Shown piece by piece: positions 8,032 to 18,096 of a stretch of DNA of 64,000 nucleotides; within the stretch, counting starts at the first letter, position 1; every line of letters begins with the position of its first letter. The stretch comes from Halobacillus alkaliphilus (lineage in GTDB: Bacteria; Bacillota; Bacilli; Bacillales; Halobacillaceae). Where the stretch lies: assembly GCF_900113125.1 (NCBI RefSeq), contig NZ_FOOG01000001.1, positions 186,001 through 250,000 on the forward strand. Reading direction: 5' to 3'. Under the pieces are notes generated by a model. The model saw nothing but the letters and a program-made list of their open reading frames with translations, was not told the origin of the DNA and made no database searches. Both the position numbers and the translations under genes were made by a program.

Positions 8032-9956
8032 TACATCACCCTATTCCGGTTGTAACTCAATTCAAGTACCTGCTGAAGTCGCTTCGCAATAATCAATGCT
8101 TCCCGCAGAGAGCGACGCTCCTCTTTGTTCATTTGCGTAAGTTTTAGATCATTGGACAAAACTTCTTTATTTTCAAGCTGCTTCAGATTTTCTTTTAGAC
8201 GAAACAGCATTAAACGGTGCAGAGCTGTTTTAGCATTTTCGACATCTCTAGGGTGGAAGCGCTCATGTTCAGCTAATGCGTTCAGACGGCTTACGGTATT
8301 AATATTTTCAATGCCGTATTTCATGCTATAGATTCTTACTGCATTAACAATCTGCATAATAGCTGACTTCTTTAAATTAAGAGTCCTCTTTTTCCCTACA
8401 CCTGAGATACGTCCAAACGGCTGGACAGGGACCCGGAATCTAAGCGTGTCTTTCATTAAAAGCTGATGAAGGCTTAGTGATTTCTGAACTCTTCTAGTAA
8501 CATACTTCTTTAATTCGTAAGCCAGCGAATAATCCCCAAATATAGGCCGGAAATCCATGAAAATTGTAAAGTCACGAATTTCTTCTGCATCCATTTTTTC
8601 TATCCAAGTGTCTACACTTGTATGCCATTCTGTCATTTGTTTACGCCATTTTTCTTCTTTTGCCATAATTCCACCATTACAATAAGGGAATCCGCATTCA
8701 TTTAACATATAATTAATTTTGGTAGTAAAACGCTCAAAGTAAGCTTTGATTCTTGTTTTATGCTTAGAATGATTATAATCAGCTAAAATCATTCCATTGT
8801 CCTGATCAGTGGAAAATGCCTGCTCTTTCCGTCCTTCACTTCCCATGACCAAAAAGCAGTAGTTGATGGGAGGGGCGCCATGACCTTCCGCAATCATTTC
8901 ATCTTCAGCAATTTGTACAACCTGTTTATGAATACGATCATTATAGTTGGTCATAAGCTCAGCGATATCATAGGCGAACATATTATCCTCAATAAGGCTG
9001 GCGATGAATTTTTGGAATCTTTGGTTATAAGTTGGAGAAAGTTCAATGATTTCCTGAATCGTTAATGCATTCGAAATTCGATAAGTAAGATCAAAATACA
9101 CCGAGTTCTTGATAGTAAAGAAAGATGATTGACGAAGGATTCCTACGATCTTATCTTTATGAAGAACTGGAATAATTTCAGTTGGGTGATGTTTCAGGTA
9201 ACTAAGCGCATCATAAATGAACTCTTGTTCATTGATTTCGTATGCTTCCTGAGTCATATAGGCCTTCACAGGATTATTGTGGTCGTTTTCGAAATAGGCG
9301 CGAAGAATTTCTCCATACCCTATCATACCTAGCATCGTTTTTTGATCATCACTTACAATTAAAGCTTCTATTTTTTGTTGTTGTAACATTCGCGCGGCCT
9401 TTTCAATGGAAGATTCAGGGTGTATAAATGTTGGTGGCTCCATATAGGCGTCTGCACGCTTTTTATAGAGATCGCGGTCATCCTGATCATCCGTTGTGGA
9501 ACTCTTGTATTTAACTTCATCATAGAGACTCTTCATTAAATTACTGATTCCATCCATGACGACTTTTGAAAATTGTGTATTATTAGACATCACTTTCAAA
9601 AAGGATTCTCGCTCAAAACAGAGGGTTTTCACAGGTTCCAGTGCCTGTACAGAAAATCTCATTTCACCGCTGGTTAAGAGAATCATGACCCCTATTAAAT
9701 CTCCGGGATAATAAAAGCGGACAGATAATTGCTTTCCATTTGAACGATGCATAATATTATTCGCGAGACCGGAGGTGAGGAAATGGATGTCAATCGTATT
9801 ATCTGATTGGTCTTCATGAATAATAAATTCATTCGTGCTGTACTCTTTCACTACCGCACTTCCGAACACCTCTTCGAATTCCTCTTCTGCTAGCAAATCA
9901 AAAGGGTATTGATTCTTAAATAACTCAAACTCTGTCACAGAGCAAAACTCCTTCAT
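8031..9956 (-). CDS. cNMP-binding / CBS / DUF294 nucleotidyltransferase protein
   Basis: 641 aa multi-domain protein. Order: a cyclic-nucleotide-binding-like domain (about 15-130, with FYPGDLIGVM), a CBS pair (about 165-285, with QQQKIEALIVSD and YGEILRAYF), a GlnD-like nucleotidyltransferase domain (about 310-470) with MGSEGRKEQAFSTDQDNG supplying the G-S-x-G-R and acidic catalytic residues, and a DUF294 C-terminal helical domain. Proteins of this architecture are putative sensors that modify an unknown partner. The stop overlaps the next gene's start by one base, and its own start overlaps the DUF2627 gene by four bases, so the three genes form a tight operon. Function is not established. 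Confidence 0.9.
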   Translation of the reverse strand: MKEFCSVTEFELFKNQYPFDLLAEEEFEEVFGSAVVKEYSTNEFIIHEDQSDNTIDIHFLTSGLANNIMHRSNGKQLSVRFYYPGDLIGVMILLTSGEMRFSVQALEPVKTLCFERESFLKVMSNNTQFSKVVMDGISNLMKSLYDEVKYKSSTTDDQDDRDLYKKRADAYMEPPTFIHPESSIEKAARMLQQQKIEALIVSDDQKTMLGMIGYGEILRAYFENDHNNPVKAYMTQEAYEINEQEFIYDALSYLKHHPTEIIPVLHKDKIVGILRQSSFFTIKNSVYFDLTYRISNALTIQEIIELSPTYNQRFQKFIASLIEDNMFAYDIAELMTNYNDRIHKQVVQIAEDEMIAEGHGAPPINYCFLVMGSEGRKEQAFSTDQDNGMILADYNHSKHKTRIKAYFERFTTKINYMLNECGFPYCNGGIMAKEEKWRKQMTEWHTSVDTWIEKMDAEEIRDFTIFMDFRPIFGDYSLAYELKKYVTRRVQKSLSLHQLLMKDTLRFRVPVQPFGRISGVGKKRTLNLKKSAIMQIVNAVRIYSMKYGIENINTVSRLNALAEHERFHPRDVENAKTALHRLMLFRLKENLKQLENKEVLSNDLKLTQMNKEERRSLREALIIAKRLQQVLELSYNRNRVM

Positions 9957-10198
9957 TTCGAACTACGATTTTGGTCAAAGCGTCCTCTAGTCAGGTTTCT
10001 TTTCCTGTCACGGTGAAGAATGAATCCACCAATAAAAGCAAGTCCTCCCAAGAAAAAAAGCAAGCCGGCAGCTCCTTGTAAAGCTATGTGAAAAAATATA
10101 GGGTGAAATTCACCGAATAATGCATCACGCATTAATTTTATGCCATAAACCGCAATGATTCCGGGAGTAGCTAATAACAATAAAGCAATTATGCGCAT
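9953..10198 (-). CDS. DUF2627 membrane protein (YqzF-like)
   Basis: 81 aa with two hydrophobic helices, one at the very N-terminus (MRIIALLLLATPGIIAVYG) and one in the middle (AAGLLFFLGGLAFIGGFIL), and a basic C-terminal tail (HRDRKRNLTRGRF). This fits DUF2627, whose B. subtilis member YqzF also lies close to bkdR. ATG 10198 is chosen because GGAGAT (complement of 10205-10210) precedes it; the longer reading from 10222 would include that site. ATGA overlap with the next gene makes it the first gene of the three-gene operon. No function is known. Confidence 0.82.
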   Translation of the reverse strand: MRIIALLLLATPGIIAVYGIKLMRDALFGEFHPIFFHIALQGAAGLLFFLGGLAFIGGFILHRDRKRNLTRGRFDQNRSSK

Positions 10199-10334
10199 AA
10201 TTAGTATCTCCTTTTCTAACAATCATTATCTAGTATATCAAATGCAGAATGATGTGGGAATACAATCCCACTTGCTAAAAAGTGCATAATAAGGTAGGAT
10301 GAAGATGCGCAAATTATTGCAGGGTGTGATGATG

Positions 10335-12407
10335 ATGAAACGTGTATTGATTGTCGGAGCAGGCAAAGGTGGAACAGCCCTGTTAAAACTGCTAAATGAA
10401 ACAGATAGAATGAGAATTGTAGCGGTTACAGATATTAACAAGAATGCTTCAGGGCTTGAGTTAGCAGAGGCCCTTAACATACCAACAGGTGCTCACTGGC
10501 AGGAGTTTATACATAAAGATATAGATATAGTAATTGAAGCTACAGGAGACGACGGGGTTTTTGAAGAGATTAGAGCCCGTAGAAATAAGAAAACGGTCGT
10601 TATTCCAGGATCCGTAGCTTATATTACTTCGGAGCTTCTCGAAGAAAAAGAAGCACTTGTCCAGGAATTGAAACGCCAGACTGAGAATCAGCATCTTATA
10701 TTAAACAGCATTCACGATGGTATGATCGTAATTACGCCTGATGCCAAAGTCTCTTTTGTAAACCGAAGTGCGGAACAGATCTTAGGAATGGGTAAAAAAT
10801 CGATTATTGGCAGGTCCGTCCAGGGAGTAATTCCGGATTCAAGGCTTCCCCAGCTATTGAAATCCAGGGAAAAAGAAGTGAACCAGAAACTGAGCCTTGA
10901 AAATGGGAAAAAAGTTATTACGACAAGGATTCCAATGATAGGCACTGACGGTAAAGTTATAGGTGCGTATGCCGTTTTTCAGGACATTACAGAAGTAGTA
11001 GATCTGGCAGAAGAAATTACCGATTTAAAAGAAGTAAAAACTATGCTTGAAGCTATCATTCAATCTTCTGATGAAGCTATATCGGTCGTGGATGAAAATG
11101 GAAGCGGTTTAATGGTTAATCCTGCTTATTCTAGAATTACAGGGTTATCAGAAGATGAAATTGTAGGTAAGCCTGCCACAGTGGACATATATGAAGGGGA
11201 AAGTATGCATATGAAGGTCCTGAAAACCCGGCGTCCAGTTCGGGGAGTGAGGATGAAAGTGGGTCCTCACAAAAAGGATGTATTAGTAAACGTAGCCCCA
11301 GTCATCGTAGATGGAAAATTAAAAGGCAGTGTCGGAGTTCTACATGATGTGACAGAAATCAAGTCTTTAACCAGCGAACTTAGAAGAGCGCGTCAGATTA
11401 TTCGGAGTCTTGAAGCAAAGTACACTTTTGATGACATTATTGGTAATTCTTCAGAGATGACGCTTGCTTTGGAACAAGCAAAAGTAGGAGCCAGGACTCC
11501 GGCCACCGTTTTGCTTAGAGGGGAATCTGGGACTGGTAAAGAACTTTTTGCCCATGCCATTCATAATGAGAGTGAGCGGCGCCATAATAAGTTTATCCGT
11601 GTAAATTGCGCTTCTATAGCTGAAAGCTTATTAGAGAGTGAACTGTTTGGTTATGAAGATGGAGCTTTTTCCGGTGCTAAGCGCGGCGGGAAGAGAGGGC
11701 TGTTTGAAGAAGCCAACTCTGGCAGCATTTTTTTAGATGAAATCGGTGAATTAACCCTTCCAATGCAGGCAAAGCTGCTTCGGGTTCTACAAGAGAAAGA
11801 AATTCTAAGAGTAGGGGGCACTAAGCCTGTACACATAGATGTACGCGTGATTGCTGCTACGAATATGAATTTGGAAAAAGCGATTATGAATAAATCTTTT
11901 CGTGAAGATCTTTATTACCGCTTAAACCGTCTTCCGATTTATATACCTCCTTTAAGAGAAAGGATAGAAGATTTAAAACTACTGGCTGAGCACCTAATTC
12001 AAAAACTGAATGAAGATTATGGCCGGCATGTTACTTCTATAGATGAGCAAGCTTTCCAGAAATTAACGGCCTACCATTGGCCTGGGAATGTAAGGGAGCT
12101 TGAAAATATCATTGGGCGTGCCATGATTTATATGGATCATTTAGAAGAGGTCATACTTCCTAAGCATATACCGAACCTTACGAAAGAAATTTCAACAACT
12201 CCGGGTGCGAATATACCAGGAAATCAATGGCTTGGAGAGACATTGCAGCAAGCTGTTGATGAATATGAAAAAAGACTCTTAGCCGACGCTTTCCGGGCCC
12301 ATGATTTCAATAAGACGCAGACCGCTAAAGCCCTTGGCATATCCATTCGAAACTTTTATTATAAATTGGATAAATATAATTTAGATAAACATAGCATGCA
12401 AAAATGA
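10335..12407 (+). CDS. bkdR: Sigma-54-dependent activator BkdR
   Basis: 690 aa from ATG 10335 (B. subtilis BkdR is of similar length). An N-terminal Rossmann-like segment ([14 protein letters not shown] to about residue 95) is followed by two PAS domains (about 110-220 and 235-345), the AAA+ sigma-54 interaction domain with Walker A GESGTGKE and the GAFSGA loop, and a C-terminal Fis-type helix-turn-helix ([18 protein letters not shown]). It should activate the downstream ptb-bkd operon with SigL. The start is uncertain: ATGs at 10305, 10329 and 10332 are in frame, and AAGGTAGG at 10291-10298 would suit 10305; 10335 has AGGGTG eight bases before it and begins directly at the Rossmann fold. Confidence 0.93.
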   Translation: MKRVLIVGAGKGGTALLKLLNETDRMRIVAVTDINKNASGLELAEALNIPTGAHWQEFIHKDIDIVIEATGDDGVFEEIRARRNKKTVVIPGSVAYITSELLEEKEALVQELKRQTENQHLILNSIHDGMIVITPDAKVSFVNRSAEQILGMGKKSIIGRSVQGVIPDSRLPQLLKSREKEVNQKLSLENGKKVITTRIPMIGTDGKVIGAYAVFQDITEVVDLAEEITDLKEVKTMLEAIIQSSDEAISVVDENGSGLMVNPAYSRITGLSEDEIVGKPATVDIYEGESMHMKVLKTRRPVRGVRMKVGPHKKDVLVNVAPVIVDGKLKGSVGVLHDVTEIKSLTSELRRARQIIRSLEAKYTFDDIIGNSSEMTLALEQAKVGARTPATVLLRGESGTGKELFAHAIHNESERRHNKFIRVNCASIAESLLESELFGYEDGAFSGAKRGGKRGLFEEANSGSIFLDEIGELTLPMQAKLLRVLQEKEILRVGGTKPVHIDVRVIAATNMNLEKAIMNKSFREDLYYRLNRLPIYIPPLRERIEDLKLLAEHLIQKLNEDYGRHVTSIDEQAFQKLTAYHWPGNVRELENIIGRAMIYMDHLEEVILPKHIPNLTKEISTTPGANIPGNQWLGETLQQAVDEYEKRLLADAFRAHDFNKTQTAKALGISIRNFYYKLDKYNLDKHSMQK

Positions 12408-12413
12408 TCATGA

Positions 12414-12471
12414 ATTGCAACAATTTGCACGGTAGTGAGTTTCGCAACAGGCGGATGCCGTGTGCATTGAG
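12414..12471 (+). promoter_or_regulatory. Candidate BkdR upstream activating sequence
   Basis: Between bkdR and the -24 element lie nested inverted repeats: the near-palindrome TGCAACAATTTGCA at 12416-12429, and GCACGG (12427-12432) facing CCGTGTGC (about 12458-12465). Sigma-54 activators bind such dyads upstream of the promoter. That BkdR binds here is inferred from position only. Confidence 0.5.
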
Positions 12472-12488
12472 TTGGCACGAATCTTGCA
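12472..12488 (+). promoter_or_regulatory. Sigma-54 (SigL) -24/-12 promoter of the ptb-bkd operon
   Basis: TTGGCAC (12472-12478), five bases, then TTGCA (12484-12488) is an essentially perfect -24/-12 element with invariant GG and GC ten bases apart. It lies 25 bases before ptb and directly after bkdR, whose product is a sigma-54 activator. Confidence 0.93.
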
Positions 12489-12512
12489 TTATTTATAAGA
12501 AGAGGTGACAGA

Positions 12513-13415
12513 ATGAAAACCTTAGATCAAATGGTGAGCCAGGTTAATCGTGCGGAATTGAAAACCGTTGCAGTAGCGCAGGCCGAAGATGAAGAAGTCT
12601 TGAGAGCGGTTAAGAAAACACGAGAACTGGGAATTGGCAGGTTTCTTCTTACTGGTGATAAACTAGCTATTACGGAACTTGCAGAAAAGATGAATATAGA
12701 TTTGAAAGATGAAGGGATAACCCTTCTGGATTGCACACGTGAAAAGGCTGCACATGAAGCCGTAAAGGCCGTTCATAATCAAGAAGCTCACGTTGTAATG
12801 AAAGGAAATGTTGACACTAAAACACTGCTTAAAGCGGTATTAGATAAAGAATACGGCCTTAGAGCTGGCGGGGTCTTATCCCATGTTGCCCTCTTTGAAG
12901 TACCAGGGCAAGACAAATTAATATTCTTAACTGATGCGGCTATGAACATTGCCCCAACTCTGGAAGAGAAGGTTCAGATCATAAATAATGCCGTAGAAGT
13001 AGCGAGTTTAGCAGGTTGGAACTTACCGAAGGTTGCTGTACTTGCTGCTGTAGAAGTAGTTAATCCGGCTATGCCAGCTACTGAGGACGCTGCAATATTA
13101 ACTCAAATGAACCGGCGGGGACAGATTAGTGATTGTCTCGTGGATGGACCGCTTGCTTTTGATAATGCAGTTGATAAGCGAGCGGCTGAACATAAAGGGG
13201 TACAGTCAGAAGTGGCGGGACAAGCGGATATTCTAATGGTGCCAACTATAGAAGTGGCCAATGCCTTATACAAGTCGTTTATGTATTTCGCTGGTGCCAA
13301 AGTCGCTGCTGTAATAAGTGGAGCAAAAGCACCCATTGTATTAACTTCACGAGCTGATTCAGCAGAAAGTAAGGTTTATTCACTAGCACTCGCATTACAG
13401 GCTAGCAAACAATAG
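12513..13415 (+). CDS. ptb: Phosphate butyryltransferase
   Basis: 300 aa, full length for the Pta/Ptb acyltransferase family. It converts butyryl- or branched acyl-CoA plus phosphate to the acyl phosphate. Conserved segments include HVVMKGNVDTKTLLKAVLD, GVLSHVALFEVP and the C-terminal ANALYKSFMYFAGAKVAAV. It is the first gene after the SigL promoter; AGAGGTG precedes ATG 12513. The order ptb-bcd-buk matches yqiS-bcd-buk of B. subtilis. With buk it can recover ATP from the acyl-CoA products of the branched-chain keto acid dehydrogenase. Confidence 0.95.
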   Translation: MKTLDQMVSQVNRAELKTVAVAQAEDEEVLRAVKKTRELGIGRFLLTGDKLAITELAEKMNIDLKDEGITLLDCTREKAAHEAVKAVHNQEAHVVMKGNVDTKTLLKAVLDKEYGLRAGGVLSHVALFEVPGQDKLIFLTDAAMNIAPTLEEKVQIINNAVEVASLAGWNLPKVAVLAAVEVVNPAMPATEDAAILTQMNRRGQISDCLVDGPLAFDNAVDKRAAEHKGVQSEVAGQADILMVPTIEVANALYKSFMYFAGAKVAAVISGAKAPIVLTSRADSAESKVYSLALALQASKQ

Positions 13416-13427
13416 GAGGAATTGAAA

Positions 13428-14522
13428 ATGCAAATTTTTAAATACATGAAAGAATACGATTACGAACAACTATTATTTTGTCAGGATGAACAATCTGGTT
13501 TGAAAGCTATTATTGCCATCCATGATACTACTTTAGGGCCGGCACTTGGCGGAACGCGCATGTGGACCTATGCCTCTGAAGAAGATGCAATTGAGGATGC
13601 TCTCCGTTTAGCTAAAGGGATGACTTATAAAAATGCAGCTGCTGGATTGAATCTTGGTGGAGGAAAAACGGTAATCATAGGAGACCCCAAGACAGAGAAA
13701 AACGAAGAAATGTTCCGGGCCTTCGGCCGCTTTATTCAAGGTTTAAATGGGCGGTACATTACGGCTGAAGACGTAGGGACAACCGTTCAGGATATGGATT
13801 TAATTCATGAAGAAACTGATTACGTAACAGGAATATCTCCAGCATTTGGCTCCTCAGGAAACCCATCTCCAGTGACAGCTTATGGTGTTTATAGAGGGAT
13901 GAAAGCAGCTGCAAAAGAAGGCTTTGGCAGCGATTCTCTAGAAGGGAAAACGGTAGCTGTACAAGGGGTAGGGAACGTCGCTTTCACCCTTTGCCGCCAC
14001 TTGCATGAAGAAGGAGCGCATTTGATTGTCACCGATATTAACAAAGAAGCTGTTCAACGTGCTGTAGATGAATTCGGGGCTGAAGCAGTAGAGACTGAAG
14101 ATATATATAGCGTAGACTGTGATATATATGCTCCTTGTGCTTTAGGCGCAACCATTAATGACGAAACCATCCCTCAGTTAAAAGCGAAAGTCATTGCGGG
14201 AGCAGCTAATAATCAGTTAAAAGATACTACCCATGGTGACCTTCTCCACGAGAAAGGTGTAGTGTATACCCCGGATTACGTTATCAATGCAGGCGGAGTG
14301 ATTAACGTAGCTGATGAACTCCACGGTTACAATAAAGAGCGAGCTATGAAGAGGGTAGAAACTATTTATGACAATGTCTCACGTGTATTTGAAATCTCCC
14401 GTCGTGATAATATACCTACTTATAAAGCAGCCGACCGCATGGCAGAGGAACGCATTGAACGTCTTCGTCGCTCTCGGAGCCAGTTTCTTCAAAACGGCCA
14501 CCACATTTTAAGCAGGAAATAA
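13428..14522 (+). CDS. bcd: Leucine (branched-chain amino acid) dehydrogenase
   Basis: 364 aa NAD-dependent Glu/Leu/Phe/Val dehydrogenase. It deaminates Leu, Val and Ile to the 2-oxo acids that feed the bkd complex. The substrate-binding glycine-rich loop [13 protein letters not shown] and ALGGTRMW are present, and the NAD domain has [17 protein letters not shown] 13428 has AGGAGG at 13414-13419, which overlaps the ptb stop codon; the in-frame TTG at 13422 is too close to that site. Second gene of the SigL-controlled operon. Confidence 0.95.
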   Translation: MQIFKYMKEYDYEQLLFCQDEQSGLKAIIAIHDTTLGPALGGTRMWTYASEEDAIEDALRLAKGMTYKNAAAGLNLGGGKTVIIGDPKTEKNEEMFRAFGRFIQGLNGRYITAEDVGTTVQDMDLIHEETDYVTGISPAFGSSGNPSPVTAYGVYRGMKAAAKEGFGSDSLEGKTVAVQGVGNVAFTLCRHLHEEGAHLIVTDINKEAVQRAVDEFGAEAVETEDIYSVDCDIYAPCALGATINDETIPQLKAKVIAGAANNQLKDTTHGDLLHEKGVVYTPDYVINAGGVINVADELHGYNKERAMKRVETIYDNVSRVFEISRRDNIPTYKAADRMAEERIERLRRSRSQFLQNGHHILSRK

Positions 14523-14546
14523 GTACGGGTACGGAGGTCGAAGACA

Positions 14547-15632
14547 TTGCAAAATCATCGCATATTAGTAATTAATCCTGGCTCTACATCAACAAAGATC
14601 GGAGTCTTTGACGATGAAGATGCTATTTTTGAAAAGACAATCAGGCATCAGCCGGAAGAAATCAATCAATTTAATAAAATTATTGACCAGTACGAATTCA
14701 GGAAACAGGTCATTCTCAATGAACTGGATCAAGAAGGAATTAATATCAGCAAGTTGAGTGCTGTGTGTGGAAGAGGCGGTCTGCTTCGTCCTATTGAAGG
14801 AGGAACGTACGAAGTCAATGATGCTATGCTTGAAGACTTGAAAAACGGCTACAATGGTGAACACGCCTCTAATCTGGGCGGAATTATAGCTAATGAAATA
14901 GCGAAAGGATTAAATATTGGTGCATACATTGTTGATCCTGTTGTAGTGGATGAGCTTCAGGATATAGCCCGTGTTTCCGGGGTCCCTGAAATTCCTCGTA
15001 AAAGCATTTTTCACGCTTTGAACCAGAAAGCAGTGGCCAGGCGTGCTGCAAGAGATTTGGAAACTCCCTATAAAGATGTCCGCTTAATCGTCACTCATAT
15101 GGGAGGCGGCATTACTGTTGGCGCCCATGCCAACGGCCGTGTTATTGACGTTAACAATGGTTTGCATGGAGATGGGCCTTTTTCGCCGGAGAGGGCTGGA
15201 ACCGTTCCTGCAGGGGATCTTGTATCTCTCTGTTTTTCAGGGCAATACTACAGAGATGAAGTCATGAAAAAATTGGTGGGACAAGGTGGGTTAATGGCCT
15301 ACTTAGATACAAACGATGCTAGAGAAGTAGAAAAGATGGTCCAGCACGGTGATCGCAAAGCGAAACTGGTTTATGAAGCCATGGCTTACCAGATCGCCAA
15401 AGAAATAGGCAGTATGAGTGCGGCACTTGAAGGGAAAGTAGATGCGATCGCGCTCACCGGAGGGCTTGCCTATGGCAAAACTTTTGTGGAAGAAATATCA
15501 AAACGAATCCACTGGATTGCTGATGTACTTGTCTATCCAGGTGAGAATGAATTAGAGGCTTTAAACGAAGGTACTTTACGAATACTGAATCATGAAGAAG
15601 TTCCAAAGCAGTATCCTAATTTTATAGAATAG
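14547..15632 (+). CDS. buk: Butyrate kinase
   Basis: 361 aa acetokinase-family enzyme; it uses (branched) acyl phosphate from Ptb to make ATP and the free acid. Motifs include the phosphate-1 loop [28 protein letters not shown], and the adenosine-binding [10 protein letters not shown]. The start is TTG at 14547 with GGAGGTCG at 14532-14539. Third gene of the ptb-bkd operon, with 24 bases after bcd. Confidence 0.95.
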   Translation: MQNHRILVINPGSTSTKIGVFDDEDAIFEKTIRHQPEEINQFNKIIDQYEFRKQVILNELDQEGINISKLSAVCGRGGLLRPIEGGTYEVNDAMLEDLKNGYNGEHASNLGGIIANEIAKGLNIGAYIVDPVVVDELQDIARVSGVPEIPRKSIFHALNQKAVARRAARDLETPYKDVRLIVTHMGGGITVGAHANGRVIDVNNGLHGDGPFSPERAGTVPAGDLVSLCFSGQYYRDEVMKKLVGQGGLMAYLDTNDAREVEKMVQHGDRKAKLVYEAMAYQIAKEIGSMSAALEGKVDAIALTGGLAYGKTFVEEISKRIHWIADVLVYPGENELEALNEGTLRILNHEEVPKQYPNFIE

Positions 15633-15646
15633 GAAGGAGAGTCCAC

Positions 15647-17068
15647 ATGGCTGAAGAATATGATTTAGTCGTTCTTGGAGGCGGAACAGGCGGATACGTC
15701 GCAGCTATCCGTGCTTCGAAACTTGGGCTTAAAGTAGCAATTGTTGAAAAACGTGAGCTTGGAGGGACTTGCCTTCACCGGGGGTGCATTCCATCCAAAG
15801 CCTTACTTAGAAGTGCAGAGGTTTTCCGTCAGACAAAGGAAGCTGGAGATTTTGGCGTGACAGTTCAAGAGCCGACACTTAATTTCACTAAGGTTCAAGA
15901 GCGTAAACAATCAATTGTAGACACCCTACATAATGGTGTGCAAGGTTTAATGAAGAAAGGGAAAATTGATATTTTTGAAGGATTTGGAAGAATTCTTGGC
16001 CCTTCCATTTTCTCTCCGACAGCTGGCACAATATCTGTGGAAATGAATAATGGGGAAGAAAACGAAATGTTAATACCTAAAAATGTATTAATAGCAACTG
16101 GTTCAAGTCCTAAGTCTCTACCAGGGTTGGAAGTGGACGGAAAGCAGGTAATGACTTCAGATGAAGCACTTTATATGGAAGAATTGCCATCTTCTATTGT
16201 AATTGTTGGCGGAGGAGTCATAGGAATCGAGTGGGCCTCCATGCTTTCAGATTTTGGAGTCAAAGTCACTGTACTTGAATATATGCCTCAGATCTTACCC
16301 ACAGAGGATCAGGATGTCGTCAAAGAAATGCAAAAACAAATGAAGAATAAAGGAATTAATATTGTAACAAGTGCCAAAGTAATGCCGGATACTCTTAATA
16401 AAGAGGAAGGTATTTCCATCCAGGCAGAAGTAGACGGCGAAGCAATTACTTATGAAGCTGAAAGAATGCTTGTTTCGGTAGGACGCTCGGCCAACGTTAA
16501 AAATATTGGTCTGGAAAATACAGATATTGTTGTTGAAGAGGGCGTGATTCAGACCAATTCTTATTACCAGACGAAAGAAAGTCATATTTATGCGATTGGA
16601 GATGTAATCGGCGGTATGCAGCTGGCTCATGTTGCTTCTCATGAAGGGATTACAGCAGTTGAACATATGGCTAACCAAAACCCTCACTCAATGAACTATA
16701 ATCAAGTGCCTACTTGCATTTATTCAAATCCTGAAGTAGCGAGTGTAGGTTTGACGGAACAGCAGGCTAAAGATGAGAATTATAATATAAAAACTGGCAA
16801 ATTTCCATTTCAGGCTATTGGAAAAGCTCTTGTTTTCGGAGAGACCGACGGTTTCGTGAAAATTATCGCTGATAAAGATACGGACGATCTTTTAGGAGTT
16901 CATATGGTAGGACCGCACGTAACGGATATGATTTCTGAAGCAGGTCTTGCGAAAGTACTGGATGCCACTCCATGGGAAATTGCTGAGAGTATTCACCCGC
17001 ACCCGACGCTCGCAGAAGCAATTGGAGAAGCAGCTATGGCAGTAGATGGTAATCAAATCCACGGATAG
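15647..17068 (+). CDS. lpdV: Dihydrolipoyl dehydrogenase (E3) of the bkd complex
   Basis: 473 aa flavoprotein that reoxidises the lipoyl groups of the branched-chain 2-oxo acid dehydrogenase. FAD-binding VVLGGGTGGYVAAI, the redox disulfide loop GGTCLHRGCIPSKALL, the NAD loop IVGGGVIGIEWASM and the C-terminal active-site HPHPTLAEAIGEA are all intact. It lies between buk and the E1 genes, so it is the bkd-dedicated E3 (lpdV, B. subtilis yqiV) rather than that of pyruvate dehydrogenase. AGGAAGGAGAG precedes ATG 15647. Confidence 0.95.
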   Translation: MAEEYDLVVLGGGTGGYVAAIRASKLGLKVAIVEKRELGGTCLHRGCIPSKALLRSAEVFRQTKEAGDFGVTVQEPTLNFTKVQERKQSIVDTLHNGVQGLMKKGKIDIFEGFGRILGPSIFSPTAGTISVEMNNGEENEMLIPKNVLIATGSSPKSLPGLEVDGKQVMTSDEALYMEELPSSIVIVGGGVIGIEWASMLSDFGVKVTVLEYMPQILPTEDQDVVKEMQKQMKNKGINIVTSAKVMPDTLNKEEGISIQAEVDGEAITYEAERMLVSVGRSANVKNIGLENTDIVVEEGVIQTNSYYQTKESHIYAIGDVIGGMQLAHVASHEGITAVEHMANQNPHSMNYNQVPTCIYSNPEVASVGLTEQQAKDENYNIKTGKFPFQAIGKALVFGETDGFVKIIADKDTDDLLGVHMVGPHVTDMISEAGLAKVLDATPWEIAESIHPHPTLAEAIGEAAMAVDGNQIHG

Positions 17069-17087
17069 AAAAAAAGGAGGGGTAAAT

Positions 17088-18080
17088 ATGGCTGAAAACC
17101 GCCATAAATCATTAGGACTTAGTGACGAAGAAGTTTTAGATTTGTTCCGAACCATGCTAATGGCAAGAAAGATTGACGAAAGAATGTGGCTATTGAACCG
17201 TGCAGGTAAAATTCCATTTGTTATTTCATGTCAGGGCCAGGAAGCTGCTCAAGTAGGAGCTTCCTACGCTCTTGATCGAACCAAAGACTACGCTTTGCCT
17301 TACTACCGGGATATGGGAGTTGTCCTTTCCTTTGGAATGACGCCTCAGGATTTGATGCTTTCTGGTTTTGCTAAAGCTGAGGACCCTAACTCAGGTGGAC
17401 GTCAAATGCCAGGTCACTTCGGACAGAAGAAAAACAGAATTGTAACAGGTTCATCTCCAGTAACGACTCAAGTACCCCATGCAGTAGGTATAGCTCTAGC
17501 TGGAAAGATGGAAAAGAAAGATTTTGTATCACTTGTCACTTTCGGAGAAGGTTCCTCGAATCAGGGTGATTTTCATGAAGGAGCAAATTTTGCAGGCGTT
17601 CATAAACTTCCAGTTATATTTATGGTAGAAAATAATAAATATGCCATCTCTGTACCTGTCTCAAAACAGCTTGCCTGTGAAAAGGTTTCTGACCGTGCCA
17701 TTGGATATGGCATGCCTGGTTTTACTGTGGATGGAAACGATCCACTAGCCGTTTATGAAGCGGTTAAAGCCGCGGCAGACCGTTGCAGAAACGGCGAAGG
17801 CCCTACTTTGATTGAAACAGTATCCTATCGTCTGACCCCTCACTCAAGTGATGACGATGATCGCACATACAGGGAGCGGGAAGAAGTAGATGAAGCTAAA
17901 AAGAAAGATTCTATAGTTACTTTTGCGAATTACTTACGTGAACAAAACATACTGACGGAAGAGATAGAAACCGAAATGAATGAAGAGATTAATCAAATCG
18001 TCAATGACGCAACTGATTATGCTGAAAATGCCTCATATGCTGAAGCGGAATCGGCAATGAAGTATGTCTATGAAGAGTAA
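17088..18080 (+). CDS. bkdAA: Branched-chain 2-oxo acid dehydrogenase E1 alpha
   Basis: 330 aa. Binds thiamine diphosphate and decarboxylates 2-oxoisovalerate, -isocaproate and -methylvalerate. The TPP motif GEGSSNQGDFHEGANFAG is followed by the terminal VENNKYAIS; the phosphorylatable-loop region TPHSSDDDDRTY is present. ATG 17088 sits after GGAGGGG at 17077-17083; the frame is open upstream into lpdV, and the earlier start at 17046 is rejected because it lies inside lpdV without a ribosome site. Length equals that of the B. subtilis protein. Confidence 0.95.
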   Translation: MAENRHKSLGLSDEEVLDLFRTMLMARKIDERMWLLNRAGKIPFVISCQGQEAAQVGASYALDRTKDYALPYYRDMGVVLSFGMTPQDLMLSGFAKAEDPNSGGRQMPGHFGQKKNRIVTGSSPVTTQVPHAVGIALAGKMEKKDFVSLVTFGEGSSNQGDFHEGANFAGVHKLPVIFMVENNKYAISVPVSKQLACEKVSDRAIGYGMPGFTVDGNDPLAVYEAVKAAADRCRNGEGPTLIETVSYRLTPHSSDDDDRTYREREEVDEAKKKDSIVTFANYLREQNILTEEIETEMNEEINQIVNDATDYAENASYAEAESAMKYVYEE

Positions 18081-18096
18081 GGAGGGGGAATAAAAA

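Noticed and set aside
16295-16687. 130-codon minus-strand frame inside lpdV
   Set aside because: Antisense shadow of the E3 gene, which has every catalytic motif on the plus strand.
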